Positions 1-12,500 of a DNA stretch of 64,000 bases are shown here, piece after piece. The stretch is from Dipetalonema caudispina. Lineage: Eukaryota > Nematoda > Chromadorea > Rhabditida > Onchocercidae. How positions within the stretch are numbered: position 1 is the stretch's first letter; each line of letters begins with the position of its first letter. Position numbers and translations under genes: made by a program. The stretch is from the NCBI GenBank assembly GCA_013365325.1, contig JABVXV010000001.1, forward strand, positions 992,001 through 1,056,000. The letters are read 5' to 3'. Under the pieces are notes generated by a model. It worked only from the letters and a program-made list of their open reading frames with translations. It was not told the DNA's origin and searched no databases.

Positions 1-401
1 TCTTACGGTCTAATTTTACTTCTTAAAAGATTTAGTTGACATTATATCTTTTTGTTCTATAACGGTATTTAGGTGATAGATTAAATGGAGTTGGTTAGCA
101 TCGGTCTTCTTTTTCTCCAGGAAGCTTACATTTAGCTATATTTGATTTGTGATAGCTATTTCCCTGGAGATGCATGTCAGGAATGAATCGTTAGTTCGAT
201 ATATCAAGAGAAGGAGTATATTAGTGATCTGAGTGATTATTTGCGCGGTTGCATTTAAAGAATGGTTTTAGATTTCCGGAAATTTATATCATGTTCGTAT
301 TACTTATGTCATTTCTATTCGTCATGTACAATTCTGTTGATTCTTAACATTCTTGCAGATTTCACTTTTGCATTTTTTCACAGAATTTATTGAAGCGAAG
401 T
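1..401. other. Upstream region of eIF6, no gene seen
   Basis: No convincing open frame on either strand. The last 20 bases before the eIF6 start hold a pyrimidine-rich splice acceptor (see the entry at 373-383). No TATA box or other promoter element could be called with confidence. Confidence 0.5.
373..383 (+). promoter_or_regulatory. Probable spliced-leader (or cis) splice acceptor before eIF6
   Basis: The sequence reads TTTTTTCACAG, followed by 18 bases and then the start ATG at 402. A strong acceptor this close to an ATG, with no coding exon upstream, is what spliced-leader trans-splicing in nematodes produces. A cis-spliced 5' UTR intron is the alternative. Confidence 0.45.
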
Positions 402-2550
402 ATGGCTATTCGTTGTCAATTTGAAGCAAGTAATGAAGTCGGTGTTTTTTGCAAGCTAACTAACAGTTATTGTTTGGTTGGGATTGCTGCATCTGAAAAC
501 TTTTATAGGTAAATAACTGTTTGTATTTTACTAGCCAGCACTTTTGTTCCTCACCTTATCGCGTCTTGGCTTTTTCCTATTCATTTTGACATCGGAAGTA
601 GTTTGTGTTTTCTAATGGATGCAGTCTTCGAAGAATTTTCTTGGGGGTTTTCATAGGAATAAATAATGTTGTGCCTAAGACGTAGGTATTGAAGAGGAAA
701 ATAGTTTCTCACATTACAAAGCGAACAAATTCCATATTTCTTTATAGTCATTTATCAAAGCAAATCATTTATTTAGTTACATATTTTCGACTTTAAAAAT
801 GGAGAGCTTTCAGTGTGGTGGAAGGTGAGCTGGCTGACGTAATCCCAGTGATTCATTGCTCCATCGCTGGAACTCGAATCGTTGGACGAGTAACAGTTGG
901 TAATCGAAAAGGATTATTGGTCCCTAATGATACTACTGATCAAGAATTGCAGCATCTCAGGAACAGGTTAGCATTTTGTTGAAGAATTTATGAAATTTTA
1001 TAAAGTGTTACTATTTACAGTTTGCCGGACAATGTGAATGTAAGGAGAGTAGATGAAAAACTGTCCGCGCTGGGAAATGTCATTGCATGTAATGATTATG
1101 TTGCATTGGTGCATCCTGAAATCAGTAAAGAAACGGAAAAGGTATCACTGGTTTTTTAATTTGTGTTTTATATCCTAAAATTATTTTTCTAACTAATTTC
1201 GAGTCGATTTATTTCTTCTGTATTGCAACAGATAACATTGTCGAGCTAGAACTGTCATAAATAGTATGATATAGTTATAGTTCAATCGCAAAAGTTGATT
1301 CTCACAGTAGGTAAAATTGATTCTATTGCATTTATATATTCGGTATTTCTTGATACTTTATCTGTTGTGCAGTCATTCTCGCTCTAGTTCTTGCTTACTC
1401 CTGTATTTCTACTTCTTACAATTTTAGGCACTGGAAGAAGTCTTACAAGTGGAAGTTTTTAGAATGAGTCTGGGCAGCCACGCTCTAGTAAGTTATTCAT
1501 CAGTAAATCTAAGAGATTTTCAAGTTGCGTTTTTTATATCATCGGAAGATTTCCATCAAAGACTTTTGCTTATGTCAACTTTTTGTTGCTTTAAAATTTT
1601 GTTATTTTAGTACTTCTATTTTATGTACCATTTCTAGGTTGGTTCATATGCTGTTCTTAGCTCCCAAGGAGCCCTTGTAGAAGCAAAAACTTCTCCTCAA
1701 ATACAACGCGAATTAGCTGCCTTAATTCAAGTCCCTGTTGTCGCAGGCACTGTTAACAGGTAACTGCTGTTGTTGGTTAAGAAATACTCTACCGCAGAGG
1801 CAATCTGGTTTTACTTGTTTACTCTTAAGAATTAATTCTTTGCCTCAATGGTGCTTGCCACCAGTATCCCGAGGTCGCTTAGTTCCTATCGTATTTTCAA
1901 ATATTTCCCTCCCCCGTATACGGTGTTTCCAGATTTTAACACAGTACTAGGTAGCCAGTAGAAAAATATGTCAGCAACAATATCACAACGCAGTAATAAT
2001 ACAAAGTCACCGAACTGTGCAAAGACAGGTTTTGGTTCCGCTTATTTGAATCTGAGCTTTCTTGTATATTTAATTCAAGATTCCTCCTTGCAATCAATAT
2101 TTCCTTCTTATATATTGGAAAGAATTTATTTGAGAGATAATTAGCTGTTTGAAAAGACATCGCGTATTCTTTACATAAATTATTCTCTCCGAAAAAATGA
2201 TATTAAATATATAGGGAAATTAGTTTACACATGATTTCGTTTAGCGCAAAAATCTGAGACTCATACTGCCATACTCCCTCAAGTACAGTGAATATCTGTG
2301 GCGTATTTTTGCCGTTTTAAATTGTGGATGATAGATTTAATTGTGGGATGGGTAAGCTATAGTTTCCTTTTGTAGAGGTTCGGATTTGGTTGCCGCAGGC
2401 TTATGTGTTAACGATTGGATCGCCTTCGCTGGTCTCGACACGACGAGTACAGAATTGTCAGTCATTGAATCCTTATTTAAACTTGGCGATCGTGAAGCAT
2501 CAGCCATAACCGGCGATATGCGTGATGCCCTGATTGATACTACCATGTAA
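402..2550 (+). CDS. eif-6: Eukaryotic translation initiation factor 6 (eIF6)
   Basis: eIF6 binds the 60S ribosomal subunit, is needed for its biogenesis in the nucleolus, and prevents premature joining with 40S. Six exons join in frame: 402-508, 814-966, 1021-1141, 1428-1487, 1638-1759 and 2376-2550. Together they give 738 nt, or 245 residues plus stop, exactly the usual length of eukaryotic eIF6. The N-terminus [16 protein letters not shown] and segments such as [31 protein letters not shown] and [14 protein letters not shown] are hallmark eIF6 repeats of the pentein fold. Phases agree at every junction and all donors are GT. The ATG at 402 is the conserved start. The last intron (1760-2375) is the longest and holds only spurious frames. 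The gene converges on POLA1. Identification is firm; only UTRs are unknown. Confidence 0.97.
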
Positions 2551-2978
2551 CGGAAACCGTACTTCTATGGAGAATAGAAGGTGATTTCTCCGAAAGAAAT
2601 ATGTCTTCCACTTATGAATACTTTTACAAATTCTTTTCATCCTTGTATAATAAGACTATATTTCCATGTCTTGTTGATTATTAGTCTATATCCCCGACAA
2701 TGTGTTTTCCTCTGCCGTTACTTTTCGAGCTGACGTTTTTCATTTTTTTAAAATTTCACCAGAGTTGTTGATAGTGAAATAATCGAATTAGAAATTCCTG
2801 CAAATTTTATCAGCCATCAGTGATTGCGACCAGTATTTTAGCATGCTGGAAAAATCCCGTTCAGCTCTCGGTCTGTTATGTCTAAACCAGCATAAGTAAC
2901 GGACGGGACACTACCGAAAATTGAAATCCTTGCAAGTGATTATATAATCTTTCAGCAAAGGGAAGTACGAATTATGCA

Positions 2979-2984
2979 AATAAA
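2979..2984 (+). terminator. Possible polyadenylation signal for eIF6
   Basis: AATAAA lies about 430 bases after the eIF6 stop. It is the first exact hexamer I found downstream, but variant signals nearer the stop cannot be excluded. Confidence 0.3.
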
Positions 2985-3381
2985 TATTCTTCGGCAGAAA
3001 TTCAAATCATAAGGAATAGGGGGATAGTCGAAGTTTTTCCCAAATTTATTTTAAATACACAAATTAGTTGATTGAGACCGATGCATAAGGCTGAAAAAAA
3101 AGCGAGTAAAAAAGTGTGTTGCATGATTTACAATTGTCTCATAGTAGAAAACAAGTATGAAAGTGACACACGATTGTACTGGTTATCAGCAATATACTGA
3201 TCACATAATGAGAGTAGTCCAGCGAGCAGAGCATTAGCTTCCTTCCACCCGCTTCCACATCGTAATTTCACTAAAAAGAAGATTCAGCGATTCAGTTTTT
3301 GTGTTCGAAGAGAGTGGTCATAGTTTACTTAGTCCAACGATGGGAACTAACCATTCAACTCTCTAATGAAATTTTTTTCAT

Positions 3382-3387
3382 TTTATT
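3382..3387 (-). terminator. Probable polyadenylation signal for POLA1
   Basis: On the minus strand this reads AATAAA, about 160 bases beyond the POLA1 stop codon. That spacing is ordinary for a nematode 3' UTR. Confidence 0.45.
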
Positions 3388-3547
3388 GTTTTTTTTTCTA
3401 TTCAGAAGTTGAAAAGAATCTTTCTACTTGATAGTTTGTCTGCACATTTTCCCCGCTTCGCATTACATATCAAAAATGATGTGTGCATATACATCTTAGG
3501 ACATAATTTTCTTATTCAGGCACTATCAGATCATAAAATATATCATA

Positions 3548-6500
3548 CTATAAAAAAATCTCAAGATGTAAAAATGAAAGATAAGTCGAAGGCAAACTTC
3601 TCTGTTCGGTAAAGTTATCTGTCGTCTTCGTCACATCGAACAACTTGTGATAGAAAAGCAACTGTTCATAAAGCCGTTTTGATGAGTACTGACATGAAAA
3701 ATTAGAAGTATGGAAGTACTATGCATTTGAATTCAGATTTTTATAACCTTCTAGTAGACTTGAGGGTTCAGAATTCAGATTTTAATACCTTGTAGTAGAC
3801 TTGGAACACTGCCAATATGAGGGAGATTTATGAAGATTAGAAACAAATGGTAAGTTTACGCCTCAATCTTTATTATTTACCACACATTGATTACCTCTCT
3901 TCTCATGAATCCATTTTTGCATCTCGGACATGAAACACCTTCTTTTGTCCATGCCAAAACTAATGTTCGCGTACGATATGCGCAACCAATGTCATCACAT
4001 ACATATAAAATCTAGAAATAACAGTTACAAAAGTTTTGAGGATGGACTTGAAACTAGAAGCAACTGGTTGGTGAATGAAGCCTGCCTTGTAATAGTCAGA
4101 AATCACTCTGTCAAGGGTCAACTGCAGTTGATTGTATAAATATACACCAAAGCATAATAAAGAATTGTGACAAACGGGACACTCGCTCAACCACAACTTC
4201 TGTCCATCGTTATCCTGTAAAATCATTAGAAATACTGTAGTAAGCATGATTTACAGAATATGCAGAGAATGTTGTCAATATCATCAATCCAAAACCTTCC
4301 AGCGCAACATTTTTTGGTGGTAAACTGGACAGGGCATAGCATAAAATTTTCGAAAAAAGTTAACAAGACCTTATGTTCTACTAACTTCGACTATCAGATA
4401 TAAAATAAAATTGCAAATTGAGACAGTCGAGAAAAAAACTCACATCTTGTACCACACGTTCACGAATAAGGAACTCATGTCCGCAACCATCGCTTGGACA
4501 AACAAACTTGAACGGTTCACAACATTCAAGATTGCGGTGTGAAAGACTCAGAACCTGTTCTTCTTCATCCATATTTTCCTCATACATATCATGTTTCCGA
4601 TACGCTGAACTGTCGAGACCTATGACAAAAACATTACCAGGAAATATATAGGTTGATATACTGATGTTGTTCTAATCATAACGCTTCTATTACGCTAATA
4701 CGGAAACTATTTCAAGTATCAATAGATATTCTAAATCGAAAGAGTACGAACATAAATATAAGCAAACATGATTTACAGCTGAATAGTGTTTCGTCATGAT
4801 TTGATTCTTAAAAATTCATAAATTTTCAGTTTTTTTGATAAACAAACCTAATGCTTGTGCTACCCAAGCTTCATTACACTCTTCGATTGGAACACACAGC
4901 CTGCTTACAACTGGAAGAATCTGCTGTACCAGATAATAATGAAAATCTAAAAAGCATCTTCTTAAAAAAAATGTGAGATCCACATTTCCCCAAGAATTAT
5001 GTTACAAAATGTTTTGAAAAAATAGTAGAACTCAACAAATTGTGACTGTTCACAGATGGGTAGCAGTTTTTTTCTTACCAATTTTGAGGTTCTTATTTTC
5101 CTGAACTTCTGTTAAGTGGTAGGCACGCTGAGTAGCTGATTTCCCACTGCCATCCTGAAATTTAAACTTGCAAGATAATTTTATGATGCCATAGTACAGT
5201 TAAAAAGTTTGTACGAAGTGTTTCCTTATTTTATAAGACACAGGAAACAAGTCATCATGCAACGTCCAACGCATGAACACTCTATCATATTCTCGAGGGT
5301 ATGAAATCCTGAGCAGGAAATCTAACTGTAGTTTGCAAACCATGTCACGATACTTCAAATAGACAAGCTAATAAAGCATTATTCGTTAACAAGCTAAAAC
5401 AAAGAATCTACCCAACTTAACCATCGGGTAAGTAACGAATGGTTTCAACGGAAAGCAAAAGAAACATCGCACTAAAGTGCCACCTAAGATGGTTTGGAGA
5501 CACATGCTTTAAATAAACGTTCAACAGTTGATTTAACAAATACCTCACAAATTATATATCCAACCGCATCACCCCGATGAAATTTGAATTTCCCGGTCGC
5601 ATTTAGTCGCTGAGCAACAGCTGCATGAGGCTGAACATTGATATTTGGATATTCCTCAGGATTCCGGGTTAGTTGCTAAAAAAGAATTATACAAGGATCG
5701 AAGTTCATTTTTTTAGAGTTAAAATTAGCAAACCTTAAAGATCTGAAACATCGAAATTTCCACTATTTCTTGGGCTATCTCCTCTCTCAGTTTTCGCAAG
5801 TGAGTGTGAATTTGTTCAATGATTTCATCGCGATTTTGTGATTCCACTGATAAGATTATGTCCAATATTTCACTGTAAAAATAGAAATAAGATGCTTAAA
5901 AATTTGAAAAATTCCAAGGAAAAAATTTTGGAAAAATCTTGTAACAACCTCATCAAGGTACATTATTATTTTAATGAAAAATTTTGAAAATGCAAAATTA
6001 CTTTCCAATTTGCTTTACAATGAACGAATAATCGCGGCGAACGATGTCCAGACCCTTAATTTCACGTTTTGTTTTCCTTTCATCATTCAGATCGACCACT
6101 AAACCAGCATACTTTTTCTTTTTCAGCAACAATAACTTCATAAATATACCATCGATATCAATTTCTAATTTCTTGTAGGACTGGTTTATTATTTTTTTGA
6201 TCTGAAAGTGACGTCAGTGAGGGCTAATAAAGTCAAAAGAAGTCAGATAGTCATGGCAATCCGGTATGGGAAAGAGAAGCTTCAACAGTTCAAAATCCAA
6301 AAGATTCGATATCTTATTTTGATTATCAGTATTTCGACAACAAGTAATTGTCATAACAAAATTTTTTTACTTAAACACCGAATTTCAATGAAATGCTGTT
6401 GCTGAGGTTGATAAATGAAGTTAAAGACAACCATGCCGTACGAAAAAATCAAAAAATTGAATTTGGCAGCAAATACTCACATCATTTCCCAATTTTTTTA

Positions 6501-9500
6501 CTCGTTGCAATTCGGATCGTTCTGAGAATCCGGTATTGATCATCACCGAATCAGTATCACCGTAAATAACAGAATAACCGTTCTTTTCGATCAAATCCTT
6601 CGTATGCATAAGAATCTGCAGGACAATTACAGAACAATTTCTAGTAGACTTATTGTAGAATGAAAAGACTGTTTTCAAAGTATACGAAATTACAGGTCTA
6701 TCATGCAACAAATTAAAGGACAATAATAGTAGTACTGTAGGGAACTGCAATGTACTGAATCACTAAGCGTTATTGGTATTACAAAAATAAATAAAAAAGT
6801 ACTTCTCGTCCCTGAGCCGTTATCAATGCAGCAAGTGGTTTCGCATAAAAACGCGATTGTTGGAATCCGAGACATCCGTACATGCTATTAGCTGTTAGCT
6901 TTAATCCCATTTGACGAATATCATACTGGAAATACCCTTGTATAAAATCCCAAGAGAGTATCCCTTTTTGACAAAAAAAAACTATCACTTAAGAAAACCA
7001 TTTGAAAATAGAAACGAAGGGATTAATCAGCGACAAACAGAAGAAAGAATGACTGCGCATCTACTACAAATGATATAAAGAATAACAATAAAATTATTAT
7101 TCTTTATATCATTTATTTAATACGTCAAATCAAATAATCTGGAGCAGCTTAACGGTTAATAAATATAACGAAGTAATTCAGTGTTTGATCTTGTGAAAAC
7201 CATGAGCTTGACTGAATCAAGAAGGACAAAAACTTTAAAATCCGATAACTAATGCTCTCATAACCTCATGTTATCTACTGAAGAAACTAATAGGGAATAG
7301 CGATAAAGTTTTACCTGCTGCCTTTGTTGCTGTGTAAGCTTTTCGGATTTCATCATCCTTTTGACATCACGTCTTCTTTCCACTAAAGATCGAATTTCAC
7401 GAGGCAGTATACCTTCATTTGTATCATTTGGCAATTCTGGCATTTCATTTTTGTCCTATAATTTATTGGAACTACAAATAGCCTGTCTTGACCCAGAAAA
7501 ATCTTGGATTACAAAAGAGGATCCTATGCAAAATATTTCCTAATCATACCAATGCTGCGAGAATCCTTAAAATTCTGGGACAATTTCAACAAACCTTTTT
7601 GGACATATCAACTGTGGTGAAACAAATGTTATATTCCTGAATGATACTTGGATATAAACTATTGAAATCCAATAGTAATACAAATGTGTCATATAAACCT
7701 GAAAAAGAAACCGATTTTACAAATTAAATCCACTTGAGAATTGACTATAGTAATTTAAAAAAACTAAACCTTTTCAAAATCTATGACTCAAATTTTATAT
7801 TATAAAAAGCTAACCAATTTTTGGATCCAACACCAAACCACCCGCATATTGTCCCTTGCGATTCTGCGGCATTTTATTATACTCTTCCGAATGACTATTG
7901 CCTATACTTTTGGTATCTTTCAATCCAGACTGTTTTTTTTTCTTGGAATCTGACTGATACTTATTAGGTGCCACATAACCAGCTTTGTTGAATGCATGCA
8001 ATAATAAATATTCATTTCGTTCCGCTCGTCCACCCAACATTGTTCTCGACTAAAGCAAGGAAATAATCTCGGAAATAATGATTATTAATTAAATTGAATT
8101 TCAGATGAAAAATTCAAATGCTGAGCATCTAACATCAATTTTTTGTCTTCACAATATGTCTTGAAAACATCCTCACCAGTACACCACCCACAATTTTAGT
8201 AATTTGAATAAATAACGGTAAAGCATTGAGCTCAGCAATAACCGCAAGGGATAACCAAGCATCCATCCAAGTACTGTTGATAAATCTGATCAGTTGTGTT
8301 GAATTCCTTAAATCAATTTGCGCAACATTTGCAATAAATTACAGTTGATATATCAAACTATTAGAACCATTATGCAATTTAGTACAAACGACCTATCAAC
8401 GAGCAGTTCAACTATAACTGGAGAGCATAACGAGCGTTATCAGTGATAAAACCAAATATATTGATTGGCTAACCTATCAATCGTTGAATTATCTATGTTC
8501 CAGGAAATTAACATTCTTCAAACGAAAGGACTTAAGTGACCAATTCAATATTAAAATTAAGAATTAAGAATAAATTCGAAACAACTGAAAGAATTACGCA
8601 AAATGTGCAGAGATGTCTTGCTTCACTGCAAAGTGATGGTTTATTCCAAGCAAATCAGATGAAAGATCAGATAAGTCATAGCTTCGCATTCTCACCAGTT
8701 CCATAGCTGATAATCTGAAAAAACAGAATTTATCTAAAGACACTGTTAGTCAGAAGTTCAACACAATTTCCAAAAAAAGAATCCACAGTAGTTGGCTGCA
8801 AAAAATCAGAGTCTAACGACTTTCAATTCTCACTATGCAGATACTTAGCCATTGTAACGTTGACAGAAATATTGCAGCGGTTGTGCTCACATTTCCTACT
8901 GAAGCGCTATCACAAATATCACCTGCTATCTAGAATCAAACGTCCAGCTGTCAGTTCCCATTGAGAAGTTTTCATCTGAGCTGCTTGTCTAACTGTAATT
9001 GAACGCTTCAAACGGCCCAAACGTGACCAATGAGCAATACCGAGTTTTTCTAGACGCGAAGACAATATAGCAAATTGAGCCGCTAAATCGTGCCCCTATG
9101 TAAGATCAAATTTTATTAGTTCAAAAAATGAATTAGTAAATTTCTCTATATTAATAATATTTAACGAAATTCTCCAAATGCTTCAAATTCATGGTGAATA
9201 GAACATTTCTTCACAATAGATTGAATAAATACAAAGTGTATTTTATATCACTTCGAATACAAAATAAAAGAAAGGCGAATTCACAGATCTCGGGCAAACA
9301 TATTGGGGTAACTGAAATTCTAATTTCACTCATAAAATTTCAAAAATAAGAGAAAAAATTTACTGCATACGCATCAGGATCCAAATTTTGCAATTTACAC
9401 AAGAAATGATTAAGCAAGTGACGCTCATTCGCTGTCTCGTAAACAACAGTATCCATCCCGACTTGTTTCAGATTTATTTTAAGATCAAATGGATAAGCAG

Positions 9501-12500
9501 AAAGGGTTGGTTTTGTAAGGACTGAAAAATAAAATTAAATTTTTTAAATTGAAGAAAATGCTTTAATGAAATTTAGTGATAAGGAAAAATAATGACTTCT
9601 ACAGCGGTTAGTTTCAATCTGGAGAAAGTAAAGTAGTTCATGTAATGAAGGGTTATGGAGAATTTCCTTTGATGAAATTCACATTAATAGTTAAACATGT
9701 TAGAAGACTTACTGCAGAAACGTTCCAAAAGACTTCGATTTAACGTAGGGTTTCCAACTGTGCATTTTCGGTCAAATATGCAAGAGATTAAAACAATCTG
9801 AAAGCTGGTGTTTAAAAGAAAAAAATTTTCAGAAACTTTTCGACTAGAAATTTCAGGGAAAAAATCATCAACTGTACCTCGCTTTCCTTTTTAAGATTGA
9901 CAGTTGTGATTACGTTCATTGTTAACAAATTCAGGTCTGGCGGTAAGTCTGAACAGTCAATTATAGAAATTGATTTCATTCGTTCCATATCAACCGTAAA
10001 TTCATGTTTTACATAACTTACTTGAAGAGAAGAGACATCTGAAAAATTCTACTTCATTTAATGATTTATAAAAGTTCTCCCAAAACTGATGATTCAGGTT
10101 CCAAAATCGGCAGTGAACTGTTGTTTTTCAAAATGAAATAAATAATAAATAAATTTCTAAAATACGAAAAGGCAATGATGGAGAAATTATTGACAAAACT
10201 CTAATATACCGCAGCCAGAAATTTCTATCCATGAAGGTCCTTTCATGCCCGTTTCAACCAACAATCTTTCCATAGCATTAGCAGTTGTATTAAAAACATG
10301 ACTGAATGTTTCTCCACTAAGATCCGTTGACAATCGCGGGTCATTAAACTACAAATTTGTTACATTTTTTCAAATGAATATAACATCTTATTGTTCTACC
10401 AGTTCTTTATATACGAAGTACCAACGACGACAGTTTTAGAAAACGGAGAGGACATATCTGAAGTGCAACATCTGATATTAACTTTTGAAATTTAGAACGG
10501 ATACCAAATCAAGCCACGGAAGTTTTGTGAACTTACACTGTAATGCACTTCAAGAACTTGAGCACTCTGCGGCACGACTCCATCGTTGTATGCAAATTTC
10601 TTCTCACATGGCTGAAAAAATTTTAAAAAATTAAATCCTGTACAAATCCCAACTTAAGTTACCACGGTCAACACCATGGAAAGCAAATGAAAATAAATAG
10701 TTATTTAGCCGTTTACATTGCCCGTCTCCACGTTGACAGTTCAAACCATTTCAACTTTATATGGAGAAGTGCGATAGTTTTTAGGCTAACTTGATTATTC
10801 TAAAATTATGAAGACAACAACGGTTGCGTTGACAAAACATGATCGTTCTCATTCTTGTAAAATGATGTGATGTTTAAAATGCACTTTATTAGAAAGTTTG
10901 AACCATAAATTATAAAATACAAATAGGAAGATTAACCCTGCATTTGACAACTTTAACTCCCATCGATTTGAGTATTTTTTGCACTTCTTCATTGACTTGC
11001 ATTAAGTCCACTTCATCGGTTTGTGTTTCCTTTATTAGCCGCTGAAAATACAATATTTCAGAAAAATCTGCAGGAATTTAGCCCGTTCGCGAATAATTAA
11101 GGTGAATGATTAAAGCAAGATATCTACAGTTGACATCATCAAACATTTGAAACAATTAGTACATAAGATATACAAATGGGCATGAATTATTCTGAACCTT
11201 CTCACGAGGTAAGAAAAAAACTTGTCGCCATATATTCTTGACAACCACGCAGCAGCTTTCGGAAATACCACCGTTGATCAATCGACCAAAAAGATAAACT
11301 GTTCCTAAAAAGAAAGAAGTAATTGCAGGAACTAAACTACGAATATTACAGGGAACTTCATTATAAAAATTTCAAAAGAAGAATTAAAATAGAAATCGGT
11401 AAACCCAAAAAAGGTAGTCTTTCGAATTTACGTATTACTTTATACTAAAATGTCCAAACCATCTGCTCAAGAGAATGTTGTTTCATCAATTTAATAAACC
11501 CATATATTTTTGAAAACTGAATTGAAAAAGTTATTGGGAAATATTCAATTATCATATTTACGTTCATTCCAGTATCATGATATCATATATCAATTTTTGC
11601 AGGAGAAAAAATTCAAAGTGAACTTCTACAGTAACCAACGGACTGTTAAAAAAAGAACAGTAAACCTGGCATCTTAACGGGATCTTCGAAAGCATCAAGC
11701 CAGTAAAAACGCAGTACCGATTCTTCTTCTGAATTTGTGTGCATAAAAGAGCCAAATGTAGCAGCAACACTATTTTTCATAGGTTCTTCATCCGGTGTAT
11801 CCTTCCTGGATTCGTCAAATGGCAGAAAAAAATTTAATAAACGAATAGGATGTTAAGTGTATTATTTTACGCTTTTTCTACTACATACCAAGTTAAAAAA
11901 ATAATAATACCTATCTGCCCAGATGAAAGATGTTTCTGGCTGTACCACTTCCTCCACAATGCATTTATCGACATATTTATTGATAACAGAATGCACATCC
12001 ACAAAATTACTCGTACGTATAGACTCATGTTCAGATTCCTGCGTTTCAAAAAAAATAACTTCTCATTCCAAGTGTTTAAGTAACATTTTTCCATTTCATA
12101 TTTGGCAGCTACATTTACGAACGAAAAAATTTCATTTTATACCATAATTGGTTTTCTACCCATTTCAACCATAGAAAACTAAACCAATGCAATGGATGGA
12201 CAGAGTATTGTGATGGCTTTCGCAACCACTGGCTGTCAGGAAAACAACTAGTACAGCACCCAAACATAGGAGTTCTCATTCATTTGATTTCCTTTTTTGA
12301 AAATCAGGCATTTATTATTCCTTAACACCATCCTCTACTACAACTTGACTTTTTTGATTATCTCAGATAATCATAAATCCTTTGTTGAACACCTTTTCAA
12401 CTCTTTCTGGAGATATAGAGTCAATCGTTGGCGGAGACTGCAGTGCAGTCACACTCAAACGTTCTCTGTATTCGTCGACTTCTTTCGATTCCATCAACTG

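Larger units (their letters stand above)
2551..3547. other. Intergenic region between convergent eIF6 and POLA1
   Basis: About 1 kb between two converging stop codons, so it should hold both 3' UTRs. AATAAA occurs on the + strand at 2979-2984, and on the - strand at 3387-3382. A short + frame at 3409-3612 is antisense to the last POLA1 exon and shows no recognisable protein. Confidence 0.6.

Noticed and set aside
1760..2375. Short frames on both strands within the last eIF6 intron (1738-1950 +, 1936-2160 -)
   Set aside because: They lie in a clean intron flanked by phase-matched exons and have no protein-like features.
4012..4247. POLA1 ending at the in-frame stop near 3960 without further splicing
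   Set aside because: That frame loses the conserved second zinc motif, which is present downstream in another frame and joins perfectly through the GC-AG intron.
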